In this document: in pieces, positions 38,901 through 49,557 of the stretch
Numbering within the stretch: the stretch's first letter is position 1
How the letters are laid out: each line of letters starts with the position of its first letter
Assembly: GCF_008831285.2 (NCBI RefSeq)
Contig: NC_045139.1
Span: 19,016,354-19,080,353 of the forward strand
Origin: Nymphaea colorata
Taxonomy: Eukaryota; Streptophyta; Magnoliopsida; Nymphaeales; Nymphaeaceae
Direction of reading: 5' to 3'
DNA length: 64,000 nt
The notes under the pieces: model-generated
The model's database searches: none
Told to the model about the DNA's origin: nothing
The model's input: the letters and a program-made list of their open reading frames with translations, nothing else
Translations under genes and position numbers: made by a program

Positions 38901-41900
38901 TCAATGCCACAAATACCAAGAACATCAATAGCTTTCACGATGCAATCAACCAATAGCAAGCATGGTTTTGGGGAGCACAATAATGTAATAAGGCATTCAG
39001 GCTTCCAGATATGTGGAGGGCACACATTAACCACACACATGTATGCATTGCATATTGCAACCTGCAAGATAGCAAACTATTACATTTCTAAAGCAAGTGC
39101 CAAGTTGTGAGTATAGCAAGAAACAAACAACTTATAAAATTTCTCAAAAATAAATATAAATAACAAGAGTTTCACCCTCAGATCCTGGCTTTCTGTATGC
39201 TGCAGTACTTGAGGGAAAACGTCAACCAAATATTCGGCTGTAGATTGAACAACCTCAGTCGGGCACCCAGAGTACAAAGAGAGGAGGCATGCACCAACAC
39301 ATGAATCATATTGAAGATTTCTGCAACATATGCATTAGAAAAGGAAGCAAATTGAGAAAGTTTTGCAAACCACAGTAAATTAAAGACCCTAACTGTAAAT
39401 AGAATCAAACTCAACGTATGAAGATTACAGCTCCATACGTTATAGCTTCCAGACAGCAACTACCATGTGCAGTAAGGATCTCTACAGTCCATACAATTCA
39501 ACTTGCCTGGACAACCTCACCAGCCATGTTTCCATTTCCACCCTTACCGACAGACAGCCTTTGGGCATCTCAAGCCCCTGTTTTAGGTTACCAGGTTAAG
39601 AATTTAAGACACATAATACCACTATGGTCACCACCCATGCGGAAACCGAAAAAAACCAAAATGCTGTCAAGACACTTCCACATAATAATGTGGAAAGATC
39701 AACAACGAGTTAATTTTCTTTCTACAAAACTAACCAAAAAAAAATCTAGAAAACTAACAAACAAGTTTACTGTTTACCTCTGATACTGATAGAAAGCAAA
39801 GAGTAACTGTGCTTACCAAATGAACCAACTTGTCTATTCTAACTTAAAACATTTTAACCAAGCATTAGCAAATGCTGAATAGGATACCCATTCTGAAGAA
39901 CAGAAGGAGCCAGAAGTGGTTGAATGCAGCTTTAAGAACATTAAACCATACCTGAATTTTGACCACGTTGCCTCTGCCGGACTTAAGATGGATAGAATTG
40001 AGAGAATAAGCTCTTCACTAGGAACGATTTCTGCATCCAATATTGTCGTTGCAATACGTGCAAATTCAAATAATGCCTTTTGGAAAACAATAAAAAACTT
40101 ATTATCAGTGACCTTGATAATGTGTGTTTCAGGAGTAGTTCCATAGTAGTGACACTTACCATCTGCAATGCAGCATCCCCATAACATATAAGAGAACAAG
40201 CATTAAACATGAAGGAGGACCCAATAAGTCCTTCAACATGAAGCGTGCCATCAATTAAGCATCTAGTTATTATCTTGATGACACAAGAAGCAAAAGGCTG
40301 CCACCGTGGTTCATCAGTCACATTAACTAGGATACCAGGTCCATCTGCAGGTTTGCAAGACGGTGGTATGTCACAGAAAAGATCCGTAGCACCAGAAATG
40401 GCAGAAAATGACTCACTGAAACATTTTACTGACACAGTGGAAGAAGTTGTGAAGCTAGTTTTTTCAGCATAAAATGATGCTACAGACTTCAAATCTGCAA
40501 TGAATAAACAAAAAAAATAAGAAGCAATTTCTGAAAGAAATGCAATCTCTAAATTTCAATCTTTACATTAATTGGTGCATTCTATTAGCCTCACGACCGA
40601 TTAATACATTTGTACCTTCAATTGCCAATATGGCGTCTAAGAAAAATTGTCGAAACACTTCACGATCTCCACAACGTAGAAGAGACAAAAGAGATGAAGC
40701 AGTCTCAAAAATTACACCGTGATGGCAACTAGAAATTTGAACAAGTACAATTCATATATTAGTAACTATGAAATAAGGCATACAGAACCAATAACAAGGA
40801 GAAAACTTATCAACTACAAAATAGCAGTATGCCTAAAGCATATCTCAGGCAAGAAGTTCAACCAATACCTTTACAGCTAGAAATACATGGAAGGTCTAAG
40901 TAGTAAAAAAGTGTTAGCAACACCTAGTTGAAGATAATTGTAAAATACAAGAGTAACAGGCCTAGGCATGATCCAAACATAAGCTTAAAACAATCAAACA
41001 AAAAATTGCACTACTAGATTAAAAAAAGTAAATGCAATTATGCCTGAAACCTCATTCTTGGCAATGGAAACTCACGATAAATCAAGTCTATTACTTCTTC
41101 AGGAAAATCGCAGGAAATAAAAGGCAAATCAGTAAAGCATAAACAAACATCTAATATATAGATGCTGTAGATTAGAAACTTACAAATAGGAATATTAAAC
41201 AAAATGGTCCTTAAAAGCTTAGTGTTGTAGTTTCGTTTTATGGCACTGTGAAAACTTAGATTGTTTGGTGACAACCTTTTAACTTAGTTTTGACCGTAGA
41301 AAATCAAAACACTCGGTTCGGAGATGAAAAAGCTACCTTCATTCAGCTTTTCAAGATGGCGGCGTTTTATCGGAGTTATTATCTATTGGAAATAGTTTTT
41401 GAACATCGACGATCGTAAAGACACTTGTGACGTGGTGCTAAACAGAGAAAGGGACCAAGGCGGCTTCCATCAAGAACAATAATAAACAAAGAAAGCTATC
41501 AAAAGAACTTCAATCAAGAAAGCATCAATTGCAGAATCGCATGCTGGAGCGCAATCGTCCAACGACGAAGCATCACGCACTCTCAAAATTAATAGTATTC
41601 ACAACACGCAGATGGCTCCACCTGTTTGTTTTTCTTTTCGAGAACTAGAATTTCAGAATACATAATGCGAACAATCCAGTAGAACGGCGGAAGCAGCGAC
41701 CACGAAGATGTACCTGAAAGCGGGCTCGGCGAAAAACGGCAGGATCCGACCGATAATCGGAAGAGTGTGGGACGGTTTTCCGTTGTAGAAGACGCCCGGG
41801 TAGTTCCGCGCCGTGTGCGTCAATAGCTTCAGTATGGCGATTATTTCTCTCTCCTTCCCTAAAGCGACAGAAACAGAAAACGATGGCGAAATAACGTGAG

Positions 41901-42142
41901 GCAAGACAAGAAAGGAACCTAGAGCAAGAGAAAAGAGGAAGTGGGAGACCAGAACCTGGGGAAGACGGGGAGACGTAGGAGCGGAGGAGGGTCGGGAGAA
42001 CGGATCGGAACCTCGTCTCCAAGGGATCGAGGTCGGGCTGGGACTGCGACGAAGACGACGGAGTGGAGGAGGACGACGCAGCCACGTTCTTGCAGGCGAT
42101 GCGCTCGCCGAGATCCTGCAGTAGTCCACAGAGCTCCGCCAT
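29982..42142 (-). CDS. ATR: Serine/threonine-protein kinase ATR (PI3K-related checkpoint kinase)
   Basis: Nuclear kinase activated by single-stranded DNA and stalled forks; it signals replication stress and cell-cycle arrest. Fifteen phase-consistent exons: 41956-42142, 41714-41858, 40616-40728, 40160-40494, 39952-40076, 39176-39320, 38447-39061, 38288-38363, 37804-38155, 35388-36635, 31908-35301, 31243-31809, 30521-31144, 30248-30442 and 29982-30149. Total 8,289 nt, 2,762 residues, against about 2,700 in Arabidopsis and rice. The N-terminal HEAT-like part is followed by a UME region, then FAT (exon 11, about residues 1650-2240) and the kinase domain. Catalytic-loop GLGDRHGEN is at about 2597-2605, the metal-binding HVDF at 2617-2620, and the FATC tail ends YIWWMPWF. 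ATG 42142 (MAELCG) was preferred to an in-frame upstream ATG at 42271 because it gives a family-like N-terminus. No break or missing catalytic residue was seen. Confidence 0.97.
36636..37803 (-). other. ATR intron 9
   Basis: The longest ATR intron, 1.17 kb and AT-rich. I see no nested gene or repeat in it. Confidence 0.7.
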
Positions 42143-42409
42143 GGGCGACCTCTCTCTCTCTTCTCTCCCGCGTCGGGCAATCGCGCGCGCTGCTTCCCGC
42201 GTCCCAGATAAGAACGTCACTCGAGACGCGACGCTACCCGAGGCGCGAAGTCGCTCCCCTTTTCTTTTCAAATTCGTCCGTGACCCAAAATGATTTACGA
42301 ATTCCGCTCGTATCTTACCGCGATTGACAAATACGTGCCTGAATTTTTTTTATTTTTCAAAATGAGACCATCCTGGTTGGCTCCATTTTAAGCTCTTTGA
42401 TTTTATCGG

Positions 42410-42480
42410 ATTTAGATTCGAACGGATTTTAGAACCTCGGATCTGAGATTGGAGGTTCTAAAATCTTAAATTTTGAAATC
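42410..42480. repeat. Hairpin-forming inverted repeat upstream of ATR
   Basis: Perfect 14-bp arms GATTTTAGAACCTC (42425-42438) and GAGGTTCTAAAATC (42452-42465) with a 13-bp loop. Similarity continues imperfectly outward to about 30 bp per arm ('GGATTT' and 'AAATCC' at the ends). It lies about 280 bp upstream of the ATR start codon, between that gene and the repeat-family element. Confidence 0.85.
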
Positions 42481-43390
42481 CCTTGTTACTCCCTCGGCCT
42501 TCTCTCTCTTCTTCTTCTCTCCTGAATCTGAAATCTTTATTTCCCAAATCACTCTCTTCTTGTTCCAAAGAATATGTTGTGATTATCAACAATATATTGT
42601 TATTGGATTTACTAACAACACTCATATCTTATTATGTTTGGTGAAACATATCAATGTGGTGTTCTTCAGCTCTTCGTTTTAAGAACATGAATTTCAAAAA
42701 CACAACATTCTTATTGTTAAACATCCTTGGAGATCCAAGTCAGATCCAGGCACTTAAGATCTAGGTCAGCATGATTTGGGCTGAATTTAAATAATGAAAT
42801 TTGTTCATTATAGTCATACCATACGAATAATGCCAAACGTAAAACATATTCTTAAAGTACCCAAAACCAATTGCAATTTATGCACATTACTTTCAGGAAA
42901 AGAAAAGAGAAGAAAAGAACGATAATGGCGCGTCGAGCAGTGAAATTTAACAACTTAAAAATTTCATACATCATGGGACAAGATTTTACAACTTGCAAAA
43001 TTTTATAAATTTCAGATCATAGAGTATTTTATCACTATGAAATCTCATTTAACAGACTAATAGGGGTGCAAATAGGGAAGTAGTAAAGAGGTTACACGAT
43101 ATTGATTCGATTAACACTGACTCGATTTGGAACCTTTTATCTGGATCTTAAAAAAAAACTGAATTGGATGAAGTCGAATTCGCATTCAGTAGATACTTTC
43201 ACAACCAATTGAATTTGAATTTAGTATTCGACTGCAATCGCATACAGATCTCATCCGATTAGTATTCAATTTTGCAAAAAAACACGTTTGGGTCTAAATC
43301 TAAATCCATATATAAAATTAAATAGAATTGAAGATCAGATCAAACCATTTTAACGTGGTTCTATTGCAAATAAAAAAAAAGTGATATTAG

Positions 43391-43400
43391 TATATATAAA
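43391..43400 (+). promoter_or_regulatory. TATA box of repeat-family gene B
   Basis: TATATATAAA lies about 50 bases before the ATG pair at 43448/43451, followed by CATCAGCAGATC. The module recurs upstream of exon 1 in copies A, C, D and G in variant form. Confidence 0.6.
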
Positions 43401-43450
43401 CATCAGCAGATCATATCATCAGTTGCATATGCGAGAGAGAAGAGAGGATG

Positions 43451-44814
43451 ATGGACTCCCCTTTCCGGCGACTAAGCCTAGCGACCAAGGAAGTTTCAGG
43501 CGTGTTAGATGTCGACAATGTCTCCTTCTCTGAGCCCTGCCGCCATTGCGTCACCAAGAAACGCCATTGCCTGCACGGTTGCTGCGGTCAGCGGAAGAAG
43601 CTCCACCTGATGACCCTTACGCCAATGCTACATCCGCCGAGGGAGCCTCTACAGAGGTCGCTATCTTTTCCGGTCTGGTATGCATCGCCGCCGGAGGAGA
43701 ACCCAACCATCTTACGGGCGCAGAGCGATCTTCTCACGGTGGGACGAGTGACTGATGTCTTGGCCACCGAAACACACGTCATGGAAGCAAAAGACAGTAA
43801 GGGTGAGCCGGCGTCACCGCAGGTCGGAACGACGCCGACGCCGACTTCATCATCGGATGTTCTAGGCAGGAAAGAGGTGAGACAGCCCTGTATTTGGTTT
43901 CTTCTTTGTCGAACCGGTCGTCCTTTCACCTTCTTTGTTAGTTTCTTATCTTGAAAACGGTGTGCAATTTGCAGATGCAGCACAGGAAGGTGGGACCGTC
44001 AAGAACGAGAAGAAGGCTCTTGATGCAAGAGGTCGAAAAGGTGAAGAAGGAAGGCGGACAGAATGTCTCGCCCACGGAAAAGAATGTGCAGCTGCAGAGG
44101 ACGAATCTTGGATTGAAGGAAGATGAAAATGGAGAAAATAATACCGGGAGACTAACGCCTCCGTCGGTGTCTCGGTCATCCCAGGTAAAGCATAGAGAGA
44201 GAGAGAAGATTCTTGGTTGGTGCTTACTTAGTGCATGCTTAATTCAGATTCTTCTTCTGTTTGATAGACTTGGAAAACACCAATACTTCCAACGATGAAC
44301 ACGATGTCTCCGCCCAACTTCTTGGTCGAGAGACGGCCGGAGGATAGCAGCAGAATCGGAATTCAGCTTCCTGTTGATGAAGAAACATCATCGAACCAAG
44401 ACAATGACTCCCAACCGACAGCATCCAAGGCTGCAACTTCCGACACTGATGGCGAGAATTATCAGAAGGTAAGGAGAAACGGCTGCCCGTAGCACCACAA
44501 ATTCACAGATGCTAATCGGTATGATATAGTTATAATATGTGTAGCGCGCGTGTGCATTGCTGAGGGAGATGGACGGAAAGCTCCACCAACTGGGGAAGAT
44601 GATGGAGGAACTTGCCCTCAGAAACGATGCCAACATCTGTACAGCCGATGGGCAGCCATCCTGCCATCATAGGCGGGCGATGGCGGATGAAGCTACCATT
44701 GATTCCGCCATTGCTACCTCATCGAAGCAAGCCATGTCTGGGGAGAATCAGGAGCTTAAGCCCTCTTACTTTGTCTGCCCCTGCCCCAAATGCAACAAGT
44801 TTTACTCTGCCTAG
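43451..44814 (+). CDS. Unrecognised four-exon gene, repeat-family copy B
   Basis: Not a family I know. Exons 43451-43876 (426 nt), 43975-44184 (210), 44268-44468 (201) and about 44563-44814 (252), all phase 0, would give about 362 residues. The N-terminal region contains CRHCVTKKRHCLHGCC, a possible metal-binding cluster. Exon 2 is basic then acidic (PSRTRRRLLMQEVEKVKKE...). Exon 3 is Ser/Thr/Asp-rich. Exon 4 begins with a probable amphipathic helix (KLHQLGKMMEELALR) and ends FVCPCPKCNKFYSA. The reading frame is supported by decayed copies A, E, F and G, which keep the same frame over long stretches. Problem: the exon 4 acceptor is 'GCTG' where copy D has 'GCAG', so the only AG lies two bases inside the exon and would shift the frame. 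The gene may therefore be inactive. An upstream ATG at 43448 is an alternative start. Confidence 0.6.
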
Positions 44815-45862
44815 CATGTGGGAAAACTTAGTTCTTTTTTCTCCTTGTAAATGTTTTTTTGTTCTTCGAGTGTAAGAGATCGTCCATTATTGCTTTGTAT
44901 TCATCTTGCAAAAGAATTTACCACTTACAGAAAAGAGAAACACAGTATTTTAAACTTTAATATATATATCTTTTTTGGGAGGTTGATCAAGAAGCAAATG
45001 AGCACATGCCCTAGGATAATGAAGATATTGATGTTGAGGCAAATTAAAAACTAATAAAATCATAAAGCGCGACCATTCTTGTAATGTGATCAGTAAGGTA
45101 AGGACCATTTCAATAAAATTCCATCTCTTGATAGTGAACTAAGTTGCAGCAGAAATGGCGAGGTAGAGATAGACCAAGGTTCGAAAACCGGTGCATGAGT
45201 AATTTTTAGGTTAATGGAATGGATAAAACAATGACTACATCATTGGGATGCCATATGGTAGGCTCTTGTGCACTTCAATCATAAGGTTATTAAATTTACC
45301 CCATCAATAGTTCAGCTACAAACTCCTAAACATCCTCAAAGATTCTTATGAAGTGAAATTTATAATGGCATATGAGATACAACAACAAGCAATAAGATCA
45401 TTAGTGTTGTCAATGCCGGTGTGATACATGTGAAACTGTAGTAGAAGGGAAAAAGGGTTTCCAGGGCTTCTTAATCCCATAGTTTAAGTTCAAGCTGTTC
45501 AATGACATCAAATTAAATTATGTGTCATCTGCATGTTTCCTGAAAGACGGAAAAACTACTATAAAATGGCATTGGTTATCTGATATATTAGCTCAATGTT
45601 GGTGAATTGTCTGTTCAATATCTACCTCTTCATCATGCATCAGTTTATGAACAATGCATCAGTTGTATCAAATTGGGTTTCTTCTTCTCATTCGTTGAAT
45701 AATGAAAAAGATAAGTTAAGCCATATTTTTATCAGCCTGAGATTTCTTACATATGACGGCCAAACGAGAGGAACAAAGATCAATATTGAACGACCTCATA
45801 CACCGACGAATAAAAGAATTTATAAAAGGAGAAAAAGGAATAAGATTTCCACGACGACAAGT

Positions 45863-46050
45863 TAGGAAGAATAAAGTTTGTAGCATCTGCTGCATGGGCT
45901 AGTTCGCTTCTGCGGACCGCAGCAACCGTGCAGGCAATGGCGCTTATTGGTAACGCAATGTCCGCACGGCTCAGAGAAGGAGACGTAGTCGACATCTAGC
46001 ACGGCTGAATCTTCTTTGGGTCTCGGCTTCCTTGCCGAAAAGGGGACTCC
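45863..46050 (-). pseudogene. Repeat-family copy C, internal-deletion derivative
   Basis: Reverse strand. Exon 1 sequence (SEPCGHCVTNKRHCLHGCC) is joined directly to the end of exon 4 (SPCSRCYKLYSS, stop), with the rest of exon 1, exons 2-3 and most of exon 4 gone. The junction keeps frame. A one-base deletion near the start of exon 1 breaks the link to the usual ATG. Upstream and TATA regions follow at about 46060-46558. Confidence 0.75.
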
Positions 46051-46559
46051 ATACTCTCTGTCTCAATCTCTCTCTCTCTCTCTCAAATATGCAAGTCTGC
46101 AACTGCAGATATAATCTATACATATTTATAGATGCTAACATCACTTTTTTTTAAAAAAGATGACAATAAAACAAAGATAAAATGGTTCGTTCGGATCCTC
46201 GATTCTATTTAAATGGATTTGGAATTAGTTTTGGACTCAAACGTTAATTTTTCTAGTGCTGAATACGTCATCGGGTCAGATCTGTATGCCATTTCAGTCT
46301 AATACTAAATTCAAATTCGAATTAGACGTAATTGAATTTATAATCTTATCAGATGTAGTTACTGCTTCTCTATTTACGTCCCTCATAATTAAATGAGATT
46401 TCATAGTGATAATGTCCTCTACGATCTGAAATTTATAAAATTGTGTAAGTTCTGAAACCTTGTCCCTTGAAGTATAAAATTTTGTAACTATTTGATCTAC
46501 CATCTTCTTTCTTCCTCCTTTTTTTTTCTTGAAAACTATGGACATAAAAAACAGTTGAT

Positions 46560-46775
46560 TAAAGAATAACTGGAAGATGAGGCCATTTTTTATCTTTAAA
46601 AGATCTGGTTATGTACTAAAATCAGATTTCTGGATCATCTTGACGTTACCCAAAGAAAATTGTCCTACACTTGCTCACAATTGTCAGACTAATTTTGTGA
46701 CACTAATGTTGAGGTACAAGGGAAAATGAAACCTTCCTCTCTTTCCCGAAGTCGAGGGCTAATTCAGGAGGACCT
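46560..46775. repeat. Segmental-duplication flank, partner of 57400-57615
   Basis: About 215 bp shared with 57400-57615 in the same orientation, e.g. 'TTTCTGGATCATCTTGACGT' and 'AATTGTCCTACACTTGCTC'. In both places it lies on the 3' side of SR45a sequence, so it marks the same duplicated block as the SR45a exons at 47202-47582. Confidence 0.88.
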
Positions 46776-47201
46776 TGATGATCTCATAACTCAAACACCT
46801 TTTCAACTTAGGTGTCCAACATGAGTGCCACCTTTTGCAGTTAAAGAAGCATAGCATGAGGCTTGAACATCCGCAGTTGCGCTACATCCCTCCAAGCATC
46901 AACTGAATCTTTATAATATGACTTTAATATAAACCGGCTCAAAGATGCATAAAATAAAATCCAAGAAGGTATCAACAGCGAGCAAATAGCACTAGCAGAA
47001 GCAACTAGACAGTCCCAACAACAAAAAAATAAGAAGAATCCAACATCTTTACTGTGTAACTTAAAGAACATGGACAGCAAGAGGAAATGCATGCGTTAAA
47101 ATTCTTAGTCTGCCTTGAAGTCGCAAGTTTGCAAACAAGCCTTGGAAATGCTACAAGAGAAAACATTACAGCAGATATCTATATTAGGTCTGAGTTTGCA
47201 G

Positions 47202-47582
47202 TCACTTCTCATATCGGCGTCCATTATTTCTGTCAGGACTTCCACAAGGAGAGTAAGGAAGTGACCGCGAGCGTTCCCTTCTAGAGCGACCACCATAAGG
47301 TGATCTTCGAGGCGAGTAATCACGGCCACCTCTGTAAGGGGATCGCCTCGGTGAGCGCCTGTAGCCACCACCTCTGTACTGTAGTCGTCCCGAAAGCCTC
47401 CACGGGCTCTACTACCACGGTCATATCGATAGCCTGCCAATCAGACAACTCACTATCGAGCTAATATGCTCATAGAAAAGAAAAATATCAGAATATCTAA
47501 CGATGAACTTACTGGACTCCCGCGTGCTCTTTACGCCCAGATAATTCCCAGGAGTTGGCGTCCGAGGCCGACGTCTTCTTGA
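47202..47582 (-). pseudogene. SR45a pseudogene, last two exons
   Basis: Near-identical copy of the last two exons of the SR45a gene at 60509-60885. Exon 47513-47582 (70 nt) keeps both splice sites. The terminal exon 47202-47433 is 232 nt against 227 in the intact gene, because a 5-base tandem duplication (TACAG) after the codons for FRDDY shifts the frame. The C-terminal RS part is lost and replaced by an unrelated tail. Homology continues into the intron to about 47664 and downstream to about 46985. No RRM exons are present. Confidence 0.9.
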
Positions 47583-47664
47583 CTGAAAGATAAACGAGAA
47601 ACAACACGTCACGGCTTTCACTTAGGAAAGCTCCCACCAACAAAGATGTATAGAAAAATCAGAG

Positions 47665-48349
47665 ACATACACACACACATTATGACTATTATGTGCCCAG
47701 CTTTTGAACACACACACACAAAATAACATCAAGCAAACAAATATATATATTCATTGTTTACATTCTTCAATATAAATTAATATACAGAAAATACCAAAAT
47801 AGACACAAAAAGTATCAAATACTTGTTGACACAGGTGTGCTCCCCCTTTTAGGAAAGTCCGTGTGACATAGCTAGTGTGAAACTATCAAACCCCAGCTAT
47901 GGTGCCAAACATATTCTTCCAGAATGAATAGTGAAAATACTCATAACGATGAAAACAACAATGTGTCACGTGAAAGCAATTTATTTCAAATATCACTCCT
48001 GCTACTGGCGCTATGCTATGGTTAATAATTTACCACGCTCAAATTCAGCACAATGTGATTTCTAAAAGTCTCGTGGCTTTAAGTTAACAAGCCTAGGAGA
48101 GTACCTTTAACAAATATAACTAAGAAAGTAAACTCAACAAATACTGGTAGCACACATTATGTGGATCAGATTTACTACAGTAAAGTCGTGGTAAATTCAT
48201 GTGTGTGTGTGCGAGAGAGTGAGGATCCTAATCCTGAAAGCACTGTCCAATAGAAAACTAATGGCACCAGTTGATAAATAAACATGGTATGAATTATTAA
48301 CATGTTACTGTCACAGCACGGATATAATCAAAGAATAAAAACTCTTTAC
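47665..48349. other. Sequence between the SR45a and ARP2 fragments
   Basis: AT-rich, with CA-rich microsatellite-like patches near 47670-47720. No exon was recognised. The SR45a-homologous part ends abruptly near 47664. Confidence 0.5.
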
Positions 48350-48644
48350 CGGCATACGGTTGTCAAAGTTCATCTCCTGTATATCAGCAATACCTTCGCC
48401 TTCAACATCTATAATCTCCTGCATGAAACAAGTAAATAAATGAAAGGTGACTAGCATCAAAAGGCAAGACAGCAGACTGATGACATCACATCGAAATATA
48501 ATACCAGCAAAGCCATTGTATTGTTAAGACAAAAATGCAACATGACAGAACAAGGAACGAGACAAAAAGACTAACTGAAGTGAAAAGAGCTTCAGGTGCT
48601 TGGAAACGTTCTGTACCAACTTTTATGACCCTTCCATCTGGAAG
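48350..48644 (-). pseudogene. Actin-related protein 2 (ARP2) fragment, two exons
   Basis: Two exons of 69 nt each with usable splice borders. 48576-48644 encodes LPDGRVIKVGTERFQAPEAL and FTS; 48350-48418 encodes EIIDVEGEGIAD followed by IQEMNFDNRMP. These match consecutive parts of ARP2, an Arp2/3-complex subunit that nucleates actin. Five residues (MVFRC in ARP2) are missing between 'IAD' and 'IQEM', an in-frame loss. Neither the rest of ARP2 upstream nor its C-terminus is present. The fragment has the same strand as the SR45a pseudo-exons downstream. Confidence 0.88.
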
Positions 48645-49557
48645 CTGTTACAGAATAAAATTACAGAACTTCAGAAGAATATAACAAATGCCTCAACATG
48701 TTGTCTAGAGACAAATAGAATATATGCATCAATAGTTCAGTAAAATTGAAGCTAGAGGAAGAACAAGGATGGTAGTGAGAAACAAAGGAGAGCATCTTAG
48801 AAGGCAGATGTATAGAGATGCATGTCCAGACAAAATCAACGGTTATCTTTATTTTGGTCATTATTTAGGACATACAACAAAGACGGATAACCAAAAACCA
48901 TTAGGTCAGAATGATTAGAGCTCAATGTAAATAATGAAATTCGTTCATTATAGTCTTTCCATACGAATAATGCCAAATATAAAAAATTTATTCGTAGAGT
49001 TCCCAAAATCAACTGCAATTTATGCACAGTACTTTCAGGAAAAGACAAGAACGACAATGGCACGTCGACCAGTGGAACTTAACAACTTACAAAATTTCAT
49101 ACATCAAGGGACAAGATTTCACAACTTGCAAAATTTTATATATTTCAGATCATAGAGTATTTTATCACTATGAAATCGCATTTAACTATTTGGGGTGTAA
49201 ATAGGGACGTAGTAAAGGGGTCCCATGATATTGATTCGATTAACATTGACTCGATTTGGAACCTTTTAGCTGGATCTTAAAAAAAAATTGAATTCGATGA
49301 AGTCGAATTCGCATTCAGTAGATACTTTCATAACCAGTTGAATTTGACTAGAGTATTCGACTGCAATAGCATACAATTTGAATTTAGTATTTTGCAAAAA
49401 ACACGTTTGGGTCTAAATCTAAATCCATATATAAATTAAATAGAATTGAAGATCCGATCGAACCATTTTAGAGTGGTTTCATTGCAAAATTAAAAAAAAA
49501 AAGTGATATTAGAATATAAACATCAGCAGATCATATCATATGAGAGAGAGAGAGAGA

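Larger units (their letters stand above)
42530..46558. mobile_element. Large inverted-repeat element 1 (copies B and C)
   Basis: Left arm about 42530-44870 with forward gene copy B, unique middle about 44870-45780, right arm about 45780-46558 with reverse copy C. Bases 42780-43560 match the reverse complement of 45905-46558 over the upstream region, TATA region and start of exon 1. The outermost left part (42530-42780) also matches, inverted, the right end of copy G near 56700-56850, so C has lost its outermost end. The middle matches 50990-52020 of element 2. No transposase-like frame was recognised. Confidence 0.7.

Noticed and set aside
41038..41274. Reverse frame ending DLIYREFPLPRMRFQA as a possible ATR exon
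   Set aside because: Splicing exon 41714-41858 directly to 40616-40728 is phase-correct and matches ATR (PAFSCHHGVIFET); this frame has no suitable donor and breaks phase.
43546..43755. Second exon 1 frame (MRHQETPLPARLLRSAEEAP...) conserved in B and D
   Set aside because: The conservation is a by-product of high nucleotide identity; codon-sized indels in G fit the CRHCV frame instead.
43974..44126. Alternative frame of exon 2 (DAAQEGGTVKNEKKALDARG...)
   Set aside because: It stops in copies B and D, and copies F and G support the other frame (QEVEKV..., PSRTRRRL) on both sides of the indel.
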